Shown: one piece after another, positions 1 through 9,470 of the stretch
Layout: each line of letters begins with the position of its first letter
Position numbering within the stretch: position 1 is the first letter of the stretch
NCBI RefSeq assembly: GCF_000350225.1
Contig: NW_005179186.1
Coordinates: forward strand, 1 to 51,271
Length of the DNA: 51,271 nucleotides
Reading direction: 5' to 3'
From: Chondrus crispus
Taxonomy: Eukaryota; Rhodophyta; Florideophyceae; Gigartinales; Gigartinaceae
Translations under genes and position numbers: made by a program
The notes under the pieces: generated by a model
What the model was told of the DNA's origin: nothing
The model's input: only the letters and a program-made list of their open reading frames with translations
Database searches by the model: none

Positions 1-406
1 TTGGGAAAGTGAATGGAGTTGATGACTGGGAGCACCACTATTATACTTTCTCGCGAAAATAGTTTAAGCACAACCAATCACAATCCACAGTCATCTTCAA
101 GCTGCACTCATTTCGTGTAAGTTATGAAGTTATGGGATCTCAGGTCTTGGCCATGGTCGAGACAAGTTCAGGGACGGAGTGCACTGATCTGTTGCTCGAC
201 ATTGGGCGACGGGGAGATTGGGGGCGGGCGGCGAGACACGGGCAACGAGGCGGGGCGCTTACAGAGCGGGGTGGGGGAGTTTGTTGGCGTGCGGGAAATA
301 TGCCCGTTTCAAGCGCGCCGCGCTGTGCCGCCGTGTCAGGTTGGCGTGCGGCTGCGGATTTCCCATATTGGCGGCTGCGCACGCTGGAAGGAATGTGTGT
401 TGCGCT
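1..406. other. No recognisable gene, GC-rich
   Basis: Several overlapping open frames of 60-139 codons exist on both strands. None shows a recognisable domain, and they shadow one another in GC-rich sequence. I see no repeat or gene to report before the foldback repeat at 407. Confidence 0.5.
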
Positions 407-543
407 CTACCCTTGAATGGTCGACTTTATTGAGAGAGTACTCTCTCAAGAGAGTATTGGGGCGGCCCGACACTAGAGCATCAGGGTCTACCCTTCGAAG
501 GGTAGGCGATACTCTCTCAATAAAGTCGACCATTCAAGGGTAG
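407..543. repeat. Foldback repeat with 34-bp perfect inverted ends
   Basis: Positions 407-440 and 510-543 are exact reverse complements over 34 bases, starting CTACCCTTGAATGG. The enclosed sequence also carries a short self-complementary run (TACTCTCTCAAGAGAGTA, around 438-455) and an 18-base palindrome. The 137-bp unit looks like a small MITE or foldback element. No target-site duplication is clear, because a third copy of the arm lies close by at 586. Confidence 0.75.
488..505. repeat. 18-bp perfect palindrome, copy 1
   Basis: CTACCCTTCGAAGGGTAG is fully self-complementary and lies inside the foldback repeat. The same 18 bases recur at 562-579. Its first seven bases match the start of the 34-bp arms, so it looks like a collapsed pair of arm ends. 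Confidence 0.8.
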
Positions 544-561
544 GGTTTTAGGGGTTTAGGG
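542..561 (+). repeat. Short telomere-like tract
   Basis: The tract contains GGGTTTTAGGGG followed by TTTAGGG, resembling two or three degenerate units of the TTTAGGG type of telomere repeat. It lies between two foldback copies. It is too short to be more than suggestive and may be chance. Confidence 0.25.
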
Positions 562-579
562 CTACCCTTCGAAGGGTAG
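562..579. repeat. 18-bp perfect palindrome, copy 2
   Basis: Exact second copy of the palindrome at 488-505. It is followed by a further copy of the foldback arm at 586-617. Confidence 0.8.
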
Positions 580-585
580 GCAATC

Positions 586-617
586 CTCTCTCAATAAAGT
601 CGACCATTCAAGGGTAG
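586..617 (+). repeat. Third copy of the foldback arm
   Basis: Thirty-two bases identical to positions 512-543, in the same orientation. Together the arms and palindromes form a compact cluster from 407 to 617 that probably arose by tandem duplication of the right half of the foldback unit. Confidence 0.75.
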
Positions 618-1467
618 GCGCCAATCCGCCTCTGACTGCAGCGAGGAGCATTCCTGGTACCCTCTTGCTGGTGCCAGCACTCTCTGGCAGGCGCTCCCTG
701 GCCGGCGCTCTCTTGTAACGCCGCTTCTCGCCGCCCCCCCGACGCGTGCGTTGGTCACTTTCCCCGCATCCGCCTCCCGACTACAGCACTCCCTGCAGTG
801 CTTGTTACCCTCACCCTTGCCGTTAGTGTTAGTTCTTCTTCTCAAGTCATACTTTTGCGAATTCGTGAACAAGCAAGAGCAGCAGACGTCGATGGGACGC
901 AGAAAGGACACGCAAAAAAAAACAGACATGCGCGAAGCAGGGCAAGGAGAGAAATGGATGCGCTGGGTAGGGCAAAAGGTGAAAATGAAGCACAACCACT
1001 GCACAAGGCTTGTACTACAAGCACACGTCTGTACAGTATTACACCTTCAAGTGCGCGGTCTGATCATTGGATATGAGCAACGCGGGTTGTGAGAGGAGAT
1101 ATTAGAAAAGGGAGATTTCACGAACTGCCACTTTTCCCTATTCTCCTACTGAACTGCTACTTTTCCGAAATTAGCCTACTGATAAAGCCAAATGGCACGA
1201 GTTCGCCAACGAATCGTGATATTTCCCATTAGAAAAATATTATACAATTATAGGTGTGCCGGACGTTATGATTTTTAGGTTTGACACGTGGATTTCTGGA
1301 CACGCGCACCGAAAGAAATAAAAAATATGCTGGAGGCTGCCGCGAGTGCAGCCAGAGAAGAAAGCGAAAAAAACTCCCCAGTTCCCACACAACACACCTT
1401 GCTTCCGATCATGGAACACACTTTATCACACCGTATCTTAAGTGCTTGTACTGTACAGAGCGATCGC
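618..1467. other. No recognisable gene
   Basis: Only unconvincing frames up to 137 codons occur here, on both strands and overlapping one another. A 14-base palindrome (AGAGCGATCGCTCT, 1457-1470) sits at the junction with the LTR-like fragment. Nothing else is supportable. Confidence 0.45.
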
Positions 1468-1588
1468 TCTTGGGAGTGAACTGGGAGTTCCTCCTTGTCG
1501 CCTGGCGACAGCCTCCAGCACCTTTTTATTTCTTACGGCGCGCGCCTCCAGAAACGCCCACCATCAAATCTAAAAAATCATAAAATCT
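1468..1588 (-). mobile_element. Gypsy-1 LTR fragment (left copy, part 1)
   Basis: Starting at TTGGGAGTGAA, these bases match 14071-14190 with few differences, in the same orientation. They share the run GGAGTTCCTCCTTGTC, a GCGACAGCCTCCAGCACC block and AATCTAAAAAATCATAAAA. The right copy begins exactly where the minus-strand gypsy-1 gag region starts, as an LTR inner edge would. The match is cut at 1588 by the hAT insertion and resumes at 5501. It could instead be an unrelated dispersed repeat. Confidence 0.5.
1581..1588. repeat. hAT target-site duplication, left
   Basis: TAAAATCT lies directly before the AGGGTGAAATCC terminus and is repeated at 5493-5500 directly after GGATTTCACCC. Eight bases is the duplication length expected for hAT elements. 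The uninterrupted relative near 14181-14188 carries one diverged copy (TAAAAGCT), which confirms the insertion point. Confidence 0.85.
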
Positions 1589-2135
1589 AGGGTGAAATCC
1601 ATTGTGGTGCGTGAAAGACTGCGAAAAGGCTTAATAAAAGCGTTGAGTTTGGCTTTGAGCCCTTTGCTGTCCATTTGGGTCATTGTGGTGTGCTCGGGAC
1701 CACATCAGGACCAATGATAGCAACCTGGGCCGGACCGGCCGGGCCGGTCCCGGCACCAGTCAATCATGCGCCGGGGCAAAGGCCATTGTTGTCACTTCAT
1801 GATTTATAATTTTCATTATTATCGCGTTATTATTATTTAAGTCTAATACAGGCCAGTTTGCGCGCAGGGGGGTGACCGATGCGGGGGTAAGCGACCGGGA
1901 CGCCGGCGGCCACAGTGATCCCGCGCTGTCAGTGCGATATGGAGTGAGCGAGTTTACACGCAGTTACTGGCACTGTTGGCAGCGTGACCGGGGGCGGATG
2001 CTGCGTCGTACACGTACACGCGCGCTATGCGTCCGTCCCGACGCGTGCACATCGTTGCGTCTACTTCGCAACGCGCTCTTCACCTCCGTCCCGCTCGATA
2101 AACGAGAACCCCTTTCACGCCTCCCCGTTCACGCC
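1589..2135. repeat. Left terminal inverted repeat of the hAT element
   Basis: Imperfect reverse complement of 4912-5492, with blocks of dozens of identical bases, including the GC-rich GACCGATGCGGGGGTAAGCG stretch near 1872. Canonical hAT ends are short, usually 10-30 bp, so roughly 550 bp is exceptional. A frame across it (1872 onward) is matched by a mirror frame in the other arm and is not evidence for a gene. Confidence 0.85.
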
Positions 2136-3035
2136 TCCCGCTTCACACCTCCGTGCGCCTACCCAATCTCTTCCTCGCTTAGTCCGCCATGCCCACCTCC
2201 CCGTGCGCGCCGCACCAGGCGGCGGGCCAGTCCCTGCGCACGCTTATGCCTATGTTCACGCCGTCCCGCACCACCTTCTCAGCGCGCACGGGCGCAGCCA
2301 CTACCGTGCGCATGGGCGTAGCCACCCTGCTGACGTCGGCGAACACGTGGTAGCGACGCCTGCGCTCGCGGCGTCCGCGGACGGCGCGCGTCCAGCGCCA
2401 CGCCGCAGCACCCAACAAGGCGGCCAACACGGCCACTATAGCGCCCGCGGCCGTGCCTGCAGCCCTCCAACGCATTTCTGTCCCTCCCCGCGCGCCTCCC
2501 CACCCTTCTCCGCTTCCGTCCCGCAAAGCCTCCCGCGACGATGTCATCCCGCGACGATGTCCTACCGCGCCTTGCTCGGCACGGGCGGCGAGCTGCGCAG
2601 CATGGCGGCGGACGTCAGAGGCCGAGATCCTCACCATCGACCGCGTGCGCCCGTAGCGTTGCTGCACCCAGCCGTGCGCCCTGGCCCCGCACGTCATCGT
2701 GCCGCAGTGGATCCGCTCGGAGCTGCCGCCCGAGCCGCGACGCTGCCGCCGTGCGCACGTGATGTCGCTGCCTACCTGCTCGCCTCCGTGCTCGAAATCG
2801 TCGCCGCGGCCGCCCGCGCGCGCCCCATGTGCCGGTGCATCAGTTCCACATGCGCACAGTAGTGACTGCGCCCGTGCGCGCTGCGGAGGTGGCGCGGGAC
2901 GGCGCCACCATAGGCATAAGCGTGCGCAGGGACTGGCCCGCCGTCTGGTGCGGCGCGCACGGGGAGGTGGGCATGGCGGACTAGGCGAGGAAGAGATTGA
3001 GTAGGCGCAGGGAGGTGTGACGGGGGAGGCGTGAA
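2128..3035. mobile_element. Nested GC-rich foldback element
   Basis: About 200 bp at the left (2128-2330) is an imperfect reverse complement of about 2835-3035, with ends TTCACGCCTCCC and GGGAGGCGTGAA. It interrupts the left inverted repeat of the hAT element, since the sequence on each side joins to match the uninterrupted right repeat. The roughly 500-bp centre is very GC-rich. Both arms encode, in inward-reading frames ending GEVGMAD plus stop, the same short peptide with substitutions. Confidence 0.65.
2179..2475 (-). CDS. Hypothetical 98-residue peptide with one membrane segment
   Basis: The ATG at 2475 opens a frame of 98 codons inside the foldback element. Residues of roughly 4-25 form an alanine-, leucine- and valine-rich stretch long enough to cross a membrane. 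A strongly basic patch (RGRRERRRR) follows, then a C-terminal part ending GEVGMAD. The right arm encodes a diverged copy of that C-terminal part on the plus strand (2850-2985), with substitutions such as PVRAEKV versus PVRAAEV. I do not recognise the protein. It may be a captured host gene fragment, but GC-rich sequence easily gives open frames, so reality is uncertain. Confidence 0.3.
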   Translation of the reverse strand: MRWRAAGTAAGAIVAVLAALLGAAAWRWTRAVRGRRERRRRYHVFADVSRVATPMRTVVAAPVRAEKVVRDGVNIGISVRRDWPAAWCGAHGEVGMAD

Positions 3036-3175
3036 GCAAAGGGTATCAAAAATATATTTAAATATATTTTTTCGAAACGAGACTGAGAATAAGTTAGTTT
3101 TTTCGTAGCAAAAAAAGAATAAGTTTTTTTTTCGAACCAAAAAAAGAATAAGTTATTTAAATTATTCATAATAAT

Positions 3176-4790
3176 TCATTGTATTACTTTATTCACTTCT
3201 GCAATGACCCAAAGGTCTGAATTGACATTCAGAAACATCTGTGACTCGAAATTGGTTGGCAGTATGCTCTGTCGGCGATCAGTAGCCGGCCTGAGAGAAT
3301 AGCCTCTCACAAATATTGGAGGTCGGGAGGATGAAGCGAAGGTCTAAATATTGGCTACTTGAGCCATTCTGGCTTATTGTTCTTCGTTCAAAAGCACGAT
3401 CAGCAAGCGATGTGCCAGACATGTCTGGCATGTCGACATCGTCATTTACATTAGTTCTCAGGTGTTCTACTGCCCTCTCCCCATCGACCAATAGATCCAT
3501 AGTCAGCTTCTGAAGCACTTTCACCACGGCCCGTTCAAATAAATGATCGTAGACAATACTGGCGTCTTGAGCCAGTCTCGATCGGGTTTCCGGATCCGCA
3601 TCTAATACAGTATCAAACAGATGACGAGCGTCAGTCATTGTTAAATCATCCCTTGACAACGATTTTGTGACAGAGTTTAGATCCCACAACCGCTCCAACA
3701 ATTCATCTATGTCCCGATTTTGCCTCGTCGTTGGCATCAGCTCGTCTACTGAATCCATGTGCATATGCGGAAAGAAATCTTTTATCTCCCTGTAGCGCGA
3801 AAGCATTTCAAATGTAGAACTCCATCGTGTGACATTGTTGCACCTGGCCCTCAACGGCGTCATTTTCTGCAATTTCGCTGCTGGAATTATATTTCTCAGC
3901 TTCATCATTAGCTTCCGTACCAACCCAATGATATCATCGTAATCTGACAGAATGTCTTGAACCGCCAAATTGAATCTATGGCTAGCACAGCCAATAAACT
4001 TGCAGGCTGCCTTTCGGGCAAAGGCTTTGTTAGTAGAACAGTTGTCGCCGATAATAGCAGCAACGTGAACCCATGATCTCTTGTACAATCCAAGAATGTA
4101 TGTAACAAATGTAAAATGCTCATCAGCATCCAATGCTTCCTCATTGCCCATAGGTGAAAATGTCAAGAGCACAGACCTATAACCACTGGGTATTTCGGAT
4201 GGAAATGTAGCAAACATGCCCAGATAGTGTGTCGTCCCTGAACTCCAACCATCGAAAACCAGCGCAAACCTCTCAGGTAACATTGCACATACCTTTTGCT
4301 CTACTAATTGAACTCGACCGCCCATATATTTCTTGAAGGTGTTCACAGATACAGATTATGGCTTCATGTGTTTCCTGGCATAGACGTTTACGCAGAATGA
4401 AAACGGCATCAGACCCATTATGATCAGTTCGAGCCATGCATGAATCTGCTGCGTTTTCTGCGGCCAGAAGTGATCCGTGACCGTCACGGGCTTGTGTGAA
4501 GATTCTGTATTAGAGCCAAGGTCGCAATACTCAGGGTGCTCGCTGGTGACATGGGAGCACAAGTTTGTGTAACCCGATCCCTTCTGTACCCGTTTAGCGC
4601 CACACTTACATGTCCAATGTGAGCTGCCGGGTACATCACGCGTGAAAAAGAGCTCAGCAAGCCGCTTTCCCTTGAGCTTAGGAGTCATTGCTTCGGTAGT
4701 TGTTAACATTAACTGGTTCCCTTGGAAGGGTACACTGCGACGACGTCGAATGTAATCTAAAAATGTTCCAGTGTCAAGTCCAATTAGCAT
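3176..4790 (-). pseudogene. hAT transposase, disrupted
   Basis: This would cut and paste the surrounding hAT element. The N-terminal part (4790-4359) carries a BED-type zinc finger: WTCKCG, then TNLCSHV and SEHPEY. The catalytic part follows, with FDGWSSGTTHYLG, the DNCSTNKAFA block, GCASHRFNLA and NVTRWSSTFEML. The C-terminal hATC dimerisation motif is LPTSNICERLFSQAGY. A single in-frame TAA (4358-4356) separates the finger from the catalytic part, with the frame otherwise kept. A one-base shift near 3280 hides the last part of hATC, which continues in the next frame as LPTNFESQMFLNVNSDLW and stops at 3176. Total length is about 530 codons, normal for the family. Domain identity is secure. 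The gene as it stands is not functional. Confidence 0.9.
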
Positions 4791-4911
4791 GAATTATTTA
4801 GAATTATTCATGAAAATAAATAAGTTATTCTTTTTTCCCCATCCAAAGAATAAGTTATTCTTTAGGAATTATTTAAATTATTTAAATAGGAATATCTTTT
4901 TGATATTCTTT

Positions 4912-5492
4912 GGCGTGAAGGGGGAGGCGTGAAAGGAGTTCTCGTTTATCGAGCGGGACGGAGGTGAAGAGCGCGTTGCGAAGTAGACGCAACGATGTGC
5001 ACGCGTCGGGACGGACGCATAGCGCGCGTGTACGTGTACGACGCAGCATCCGCCCCCGGTCACGCTGCCAACAGTGCCAGTAACTGCGTGTAAACTCGCT
5101 CACTCCATATCGCACTGACAGCGCGGGATCACTGTGGCCGCCGGCGTCCCGGTCGCTTACCCCCGCATCGGTCACCCCCCTGCGCGCAAACTGGCCTGTA
5201 TTAGACTTAAATAATAATAACGCGATAATAATGAAAATTATAAATCATGAAGTGACAACAATGGCCTTTGCCCCGGCGCATGATTGACTGGTGCCGGGAC
5301 CGGCCCGGCCGGTCCGGCCCAGGTTGCTATCATTGGTCCTGATGTGGTCCTGAACACACCACACCAGTCGAGCTAGATCGACACCGGTCTTGACGACAAT
5401 GACCCAAATGGACAGCAACGGGCTCAAAGCCAAACCCAACGCTTTTATTAGGCCTTTTCGCAGTCTTTCACGCACCACAATGGATTTCACCC
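4912..5492. repeat. Right terminal inverted repeat of the hAT element
   Basis: Reverse-complement partner of 1589-2135. It ends GGATTTCACCC and is followed by the duplication TAAAATCT at 5493-5500. Confidence 0.85.
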
Positions 5493-5500
5493 TAAAATCT
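5493..5500. repeat. hAT target-site duplication, right
   Basis: TAAAATCT, the direct repeat of 1581-1588. Sequence after it (AGCATGTCTAAAATTT) resumes the gypsy-1 LTR-like repeat as seen at 14189 onward. Confidence 0.85.
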
Positions 5501-5588
5501 AGCATGTCTAAAATTTCCAATCTTTTGCTAATTTCAGCGCTCACACGACTCCCCCTCCAGCCCAGCGCCCGGCGCTGCCAACTTCATA
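5501..5588 (-). mobile_element. Gypsy-1 LTR fragment (left copy, part 2)
   Basis: Continues the match to 14189-14235 (AGCATGTCTAAAATTT, CAATCTTTTGCTAATTT). Similarity fades after about 5540. At 5587-5588 the sequence is interrupted by a pogo element inserted at TA. Confidence 0.45.
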
Positions 5589-7840
5589 CAAGTGCACCAC
5601 CCCCTATTCTGGACAAAATTCAAAAATTAAAACGAATATGACTTTGCAATGGCGCCCGAGCTTCTTTTCACGTCCGTAAGACTTTTGGCTGCACGTTAAA
5701 AAGAAATACAGTCAACACACAAGTTTCCAATCCATAATTTGCACCCCCATTTTGGACACCAATTAAATTGCAGACAGAAACGTGCATCAAACATATATTC
5801 TAAAATGTATACTGTATGTCAAGAAGACACCATTACTCGAACACATCACTCCTCAAGTCGTGCCACTCGATGCTCGCTTGCACGCTTTTTGCGATTGAGC
5901 GACGAAGAGCAAGCGAGCGGGGTGGCACAGGAGAAACCCCATACTGGATCGTACGCAACGCCAAGGCCCTGTTATTAAACTCTACACGAGCTGCAGTCCG
6001 CGCCGCCCTCTCGATTCTTTCCCTCGCACATGCAGCAGCCTCTTTCGCTTGGTGTGCATTAAATCTCGCTCTCTACATCCTGCACTGAGCCTAAATCAGG
6101 GCCATCGCCTCCGTGCTTGTTAGTGTCAGACCTTTTGAGGTGTCTAAATATCATCGTTCGAGGACAACGGGCTGCAGGCATTGACCAGCGTCTTTTGCAG
6201 CCCGCTTCGCTTCAAAAAGCGACTGCAATTTCTCCACACTCATACTTCGGAAGGCGTCTCTGCGGAGCGAGGTCTCGGGACGCTCAGTATGACATTCCCC
6301 GAGACCGTCCAGATACCTGCCTTTTTCAAACCAGAAACAATGTTGACTCTTGTAAATGCCTTCTCATATACATCTTTGATCATGTACAGTAGATCAATGA
6401 CATCAAACACCGCATCCTCACGTGCCTCTCCAGCTTCATACACAATCTCGTTAAGATACTGTTTAAACGGACGAAAAAGTCCTACATCCAGAGGCTGAGT
6501 GGTTCCGGTCGTGTGAGCGGGATGACAATACGCGATAACGTTCCCAGTCTCGAGTTTTTCGAGCACTTTGACACCTAGATGGCTTCGATATCCATCGTAA
6601 ACTAAAAGCACCTTCCTCCCGTTTGCCGTTTTGTCGGCAATATCTGTAACAAAGCGTTCCGCCCAGCGTTCAAAATTGAACTTATCCACTCCTGCGACAT
6701 CTTTGCGCGTAGTCACAAGAGTCCCCCAGGGAAGGCAGTCCGCCAGTGATTCAATTTCATCTCTATTGTTCCTCTCTATCCACGGCTCTTTTGTGCCTTA
6801 TGTGATCACCATGGGGCGTCCACAGTCCCCGTTTGCGAATATAACAGGTATGAGAGTCACCCTATTTACGTTTTTTAATTGCGGCATTCTTGAATGGTTA
6901 TGACTCCTTGTCCCAGTCCTAAGAACCAATTTCGTGCGCATCTTCCCTTTCGCGTCCTTATTCGGGGACACTCCTGTTTCGTCCAAATTCGCAATGTGGC
7001 TGGCGGCGATGCCGTGTTCTTGAATCAAGGCCTCCAGAGTAGCCAGGTGGGTAGTGAGAACGTCTCCATTCGAAGCCCTGCACCGTTGTTCCTCTTGTGG
7101 TGATGGCCTGCCGAGCTTGATGTCGCCTTCGTGTCTCTTTAAAAACCTCTCGATAAACTTGGTGCCAGGGCGGCCTTGCTTGAAACAAATGCGGTTTCGG
7201 CGGGCTTCAGGCAGCCTCTCTACAATCAAAGAGACGGCATCAACGATGTCAGAACGACGGAGTGGATGGCCTTTGTCAGAGTAGACTTTTCGAAGGCGTA
7301 CTACGAGTTCTTGTTCCTCACGGGAGAGCATCGTCCTCTGAAAAGAAGGCCCTCCGGTAGACGACTCCATGATTTTTTCTTTGTTCTGCAGTTTGTAATG
7401 GAACGTGGAGGGTGGGATCTTCGCAATTTTCGCTGCGTCGCGCACAGTTGCTCCCGCTTCAAATGCGGCAAAGGCTTTCAACAGTAAAGCGTGCTTACGC
7501 TGAAGTGCATCAACGTGCGTGGTCATGACGAATAGAATAGGGAAGGAGATGAAAATAGTGGATGTGAGGACATGGATCAGTGCAATGGGCGCGATTTTGG
7601 TCGCTTTGCATTTTGGAACATCAAGGGTTTGGGCCCAAACCGGTTTCGACGGAAATTTCCGCGGCAAGTTGAATGAAATGAACTGTTTTTAAAATGGAGC
7701 AGACGTTTCCGATATATTTATGGCTTCTGCATGCAAAACAGTTGCGTGGAGGTGGTCTGGAGGTTCTAATGCTAAATTTTGGTAATATTAGCGATGTCCG
7801 ATACAATGGCTCATTGTCCGAAACAGGGGTGGTGCACTTG
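5589..7840 (-). mobile_element. Pogo-type DNA transposon (pogo-1)
   Basis: The 2,252-bp element begins CAAGTGCACCACCCC and ends with its exact 15-bp complement, GGGGTGGTGCACTTG. It is flanked on both sides by TA (5587-5588 and 7841-7842), the target duplication of the Tc1/mariner/pogo group. A subterminal relative of the left end (CACCCCCATTTTGGACA) recurs near 5743, and the right inner flank contains two copies of a related GTCCGAAAC / GTCCGATAC motif. It carries one minus-strand transposase gene. Confidence 0.85.
6240..7526 (-). pseudogene. Pogo-family DDE transposase, one stop codon
   Basis: The start at 7526 (MTTHVDALQRKH) is chosen because the helix-turn-helix begins right after it. The longer open frame to 7667 adds an unrelated-looking tail. 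Domain order is an N-terminal Psq-like helix-turn-helix (RDAAKIAKIPPSTFHYKL), a CENP-B-like second DNA-binding part, then the DDE domain with NLDETGVSPNKD, VLLVYDGYRSH and TQPLDVGLFRPFKQY. The frame is intact for 429 codons except for one TAA at 6798-6800, after PMVIT and before GTKEPW. One base change would explain this break. The family acts in the nucleus at element ends. The assignment is firm, but the copy is probably inactive. Confidence 0.9.
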
Positions 7841-8104
7841 TATAAGCGCACCACTGCACTGTGCTTCCACCTTGCTCTCGCTCCCACTACCAGGTACCTT
7901 CTGCCCTCGTGTTCACCGCGCCCCGCGTCTGTTCTCAATCTTTGCCGCCGCTTCTTTCTAGCTCTACCGATACTCCGATTCTTAGATTGTCCGAATTTCG
8001 ATTCAAGGCCCGCTACGCGGCGCGCTTCTGCCACGCACTTGTTCCTCAGCCTCCAGCCCTTCTCCCCAGCGGATCGAGACGTGTACATGTGGGGTAGTCC
8101 CCGT
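7841..8104. other. No gene; possible LTR remainder or upstream region
   Basis: Pyrimidine-rich sequence on the plus strand between the pogo element and the gene at 8133. A stretch near 7862 (GCTTCCACCTTGCTCTCGC) weakly resembles 14296-14317 in the right LTR copy, so it may be the diverged continuation of the left LTR. I see no convincing coding region. Confidence 0.3.
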
Positions 8105-8111
8105 GTATAAT
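8105..8111 (+). promoter_or_regulatory. Possible TATA element before the H3-tail gene
   Basis: GTATAAT lies about 22-28 bases before the ATG at 8133. The spacing leaves almost no leader, so it is either a weak coincidence or part of a core promoter with a very short leader. No other evidence. Confidence 0.2.
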
Positions 8112-8132
8112 CTCCGCACCTCCCTTCTAAAA

Positions 8133-9398
8133 ATGTCGAAGACTAAGCAGATGGCGCGTCGTAGTACCGGGGGCAAGGCCCCTTGAACAGCTCTTCAGAT
8201 TAAGGCGGCGCGGCAGTCAAGCTCCGACCCTCGCGGTCACCTCATGTACGAGTTGTCCTCTCGAAACGATATATTCAAGGTTGGAAAATCAAGTGCTACC
8301 CCGATAATTCACAATCATCACATATGGGTAATGCGCGGCAAGATGCGTTACGACGTAAGTGAATCCGAGTTCCGCCAACTCCTGGGGTATCACATTACCG
8401 AGTTTCTCACCAGGGTTCCTGACGCCGACCTTTCCTTGGACGACATGATGCGACTCGGCCTTACGGAATTTGTCAATGATAGTTCCCGCTATCGAACCTT
8501 CGCAGCCGAAGAGTGGAATATGAAGACCATCTATTTTGATGATGATACCGGGCTCTATTATGGTGTCGATGAGAAAAACAAGCGTCCCCATGTCATACTA
8601 TTGTACTCTTTTAAGATTATGGGCTCTGGGGACTCAACCGAACACGTTATCCAGGACAATGAATTCCATTTTGGTGGCCGTGACTAGATTCTCGCCTACA
8701 TCAAAGTGGACAAATTCTGCCACGACCATCCCAGTCGCCTTCTCAAGATGGCGTTTAGACGGGCTCGTGAAGTTAACAGCTGAGGTAATTATTTCGTTCT
8801 TCGAACTGCACCTCCAGTCCGATATCGGGACACATCCGACTCCTGCATGCAGGCTGCTCTGTGCAACGCCCTCGACATACTTGGATACCCCGATATGGGT
8901 GTACAGTTTTGGAATTACTTCAGGCAACTTGAGATAGGTTTCACCGGGAGCGGTCCTGCCCCTGTGCGTATCTGTGACTTCCGAGACCGAAGCAAGCACC
9001 TGGATCCTCAAAGGATTATTCTACACCCCCTTCACTCCGTGATCCCGACGCCCTCATTTCTTCTGGGTCTCAAGTCCGGCATTTACATAGTCAGCGTGCA
9101 GGGAACCAATGGCATCCATCATAGCTTTTTTGTCTCCGCGATCGGCCGTCAGACTCTCGACTGTATGGAGGCTCGTCCACTCCGCCTTTGTGCAGGGGCT
9201 GTCTGGTCTTGCATCGGCGACGGCAGCACTTTCGTCGACGTCAGCAAAATAAGACGGGTTGAAGTTCCTCTCTTGCGTGTGAAGCGCAGAAACAGGGTCC
9301 GAGATACTACTAAGAAAAGGCGTAAGAGGGCAGGGGCCGCTCGAGATTCCAACTCTGCGATCCACCGCGCGTCTTCTTCCATTACTCCTGCGCGTTGA
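8133..9398 (+). pseudogene. H3-tail protein with cysteine-peptidase-like C-terminus, three stops
   Basis: One reading frame runs 422 codons with three internal stops (TGA 8184, TAG 8685, TGA 8781) and no frameshift. The start MSKTKQMARRSTGGKAP, then a stop where H3 has Arg17, then LQIKAARQS, aligns without gaps to the histone H3 tail at 18 of the first 28 positions. The middle (8244-8684) is an acidic, structured-looking region that I do not recognise. Downstream, SDSCMQAALCNALDILG, HHSFFVSA and LDCMEARPLRL have the Cys, His, Asp order of papain-fold peptidases (Cys codon 8844, His 9117-9122, Asp 9159). The C-terminus is basic (KKRRKR), like a nuclear signal. ATG context is AAAATG. It lies antisense to gypsy-1, 72 bp from its integrase end. 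Homology to the H3 tail is seen directly. The peptidase role is inference. Confidence 0.6.
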
Positions 9399-9470
9399 TT
9401 CCATGCAGCATACCATATTAGGCTATCATTCATAGTACTTAGCGCACTCAATACGGTGATTGATCTCCCC

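Larger units (their letters stand above)
1589..5492 (-). mobile_element. hAT DNA transposon with very long terminal inverted repeats
   Basis: The 3,904-bp element is bounded by AGGGTGAAATCC and GGATTTCACCC and flanked by the 8-bp duplication TAAAATCT. The left end (1589-2135) is an imperfect inverted copy of the right end (4912-5492). The right copy holds about 40 extra bases, near 5350-5395. The inverted similarity resumes beyond a nested foldback (CAAAGGGTATCAAAAA near 3037, and its diverged complement before 4912). The transposase gene lies between them on the minus strand. The insertion sits inside the gypsy-1 LTR-like repeat, so it is younger than that repeat. Confidence 0.85.

Noticed and set aside
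591..1004. 137-codon minus-strand frame
   Set aside because: No domain, overlaps equally long plus-strand frames, and its end is formed by the foldback repeat.
2773..2805. Peptide YLLASVLEIVAAA resembling the H2A helix around YLAAVLEYLAAE
   Set aside because: Only about ten residues match, in Ala-rich GC-driven translation, with no flanking H2A motifs. Chance is the simpler explanation.
1984..3039. Frames of 286-292 codons open on both strands
   Set aside because: The region is very GC-rich and inverted, so long frames arise on both strands. Only the 2475-2179 segment has some structure worth listing.
8184..8783. Reassigned stop codons as an explanation for in-frame TGA and TAG
   Set aside because: All three stop codons occur inside frames across unrelated elements and also end frames elsewhere, such as the intact Harbinger partner. 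Mutation fits better than a changed code.
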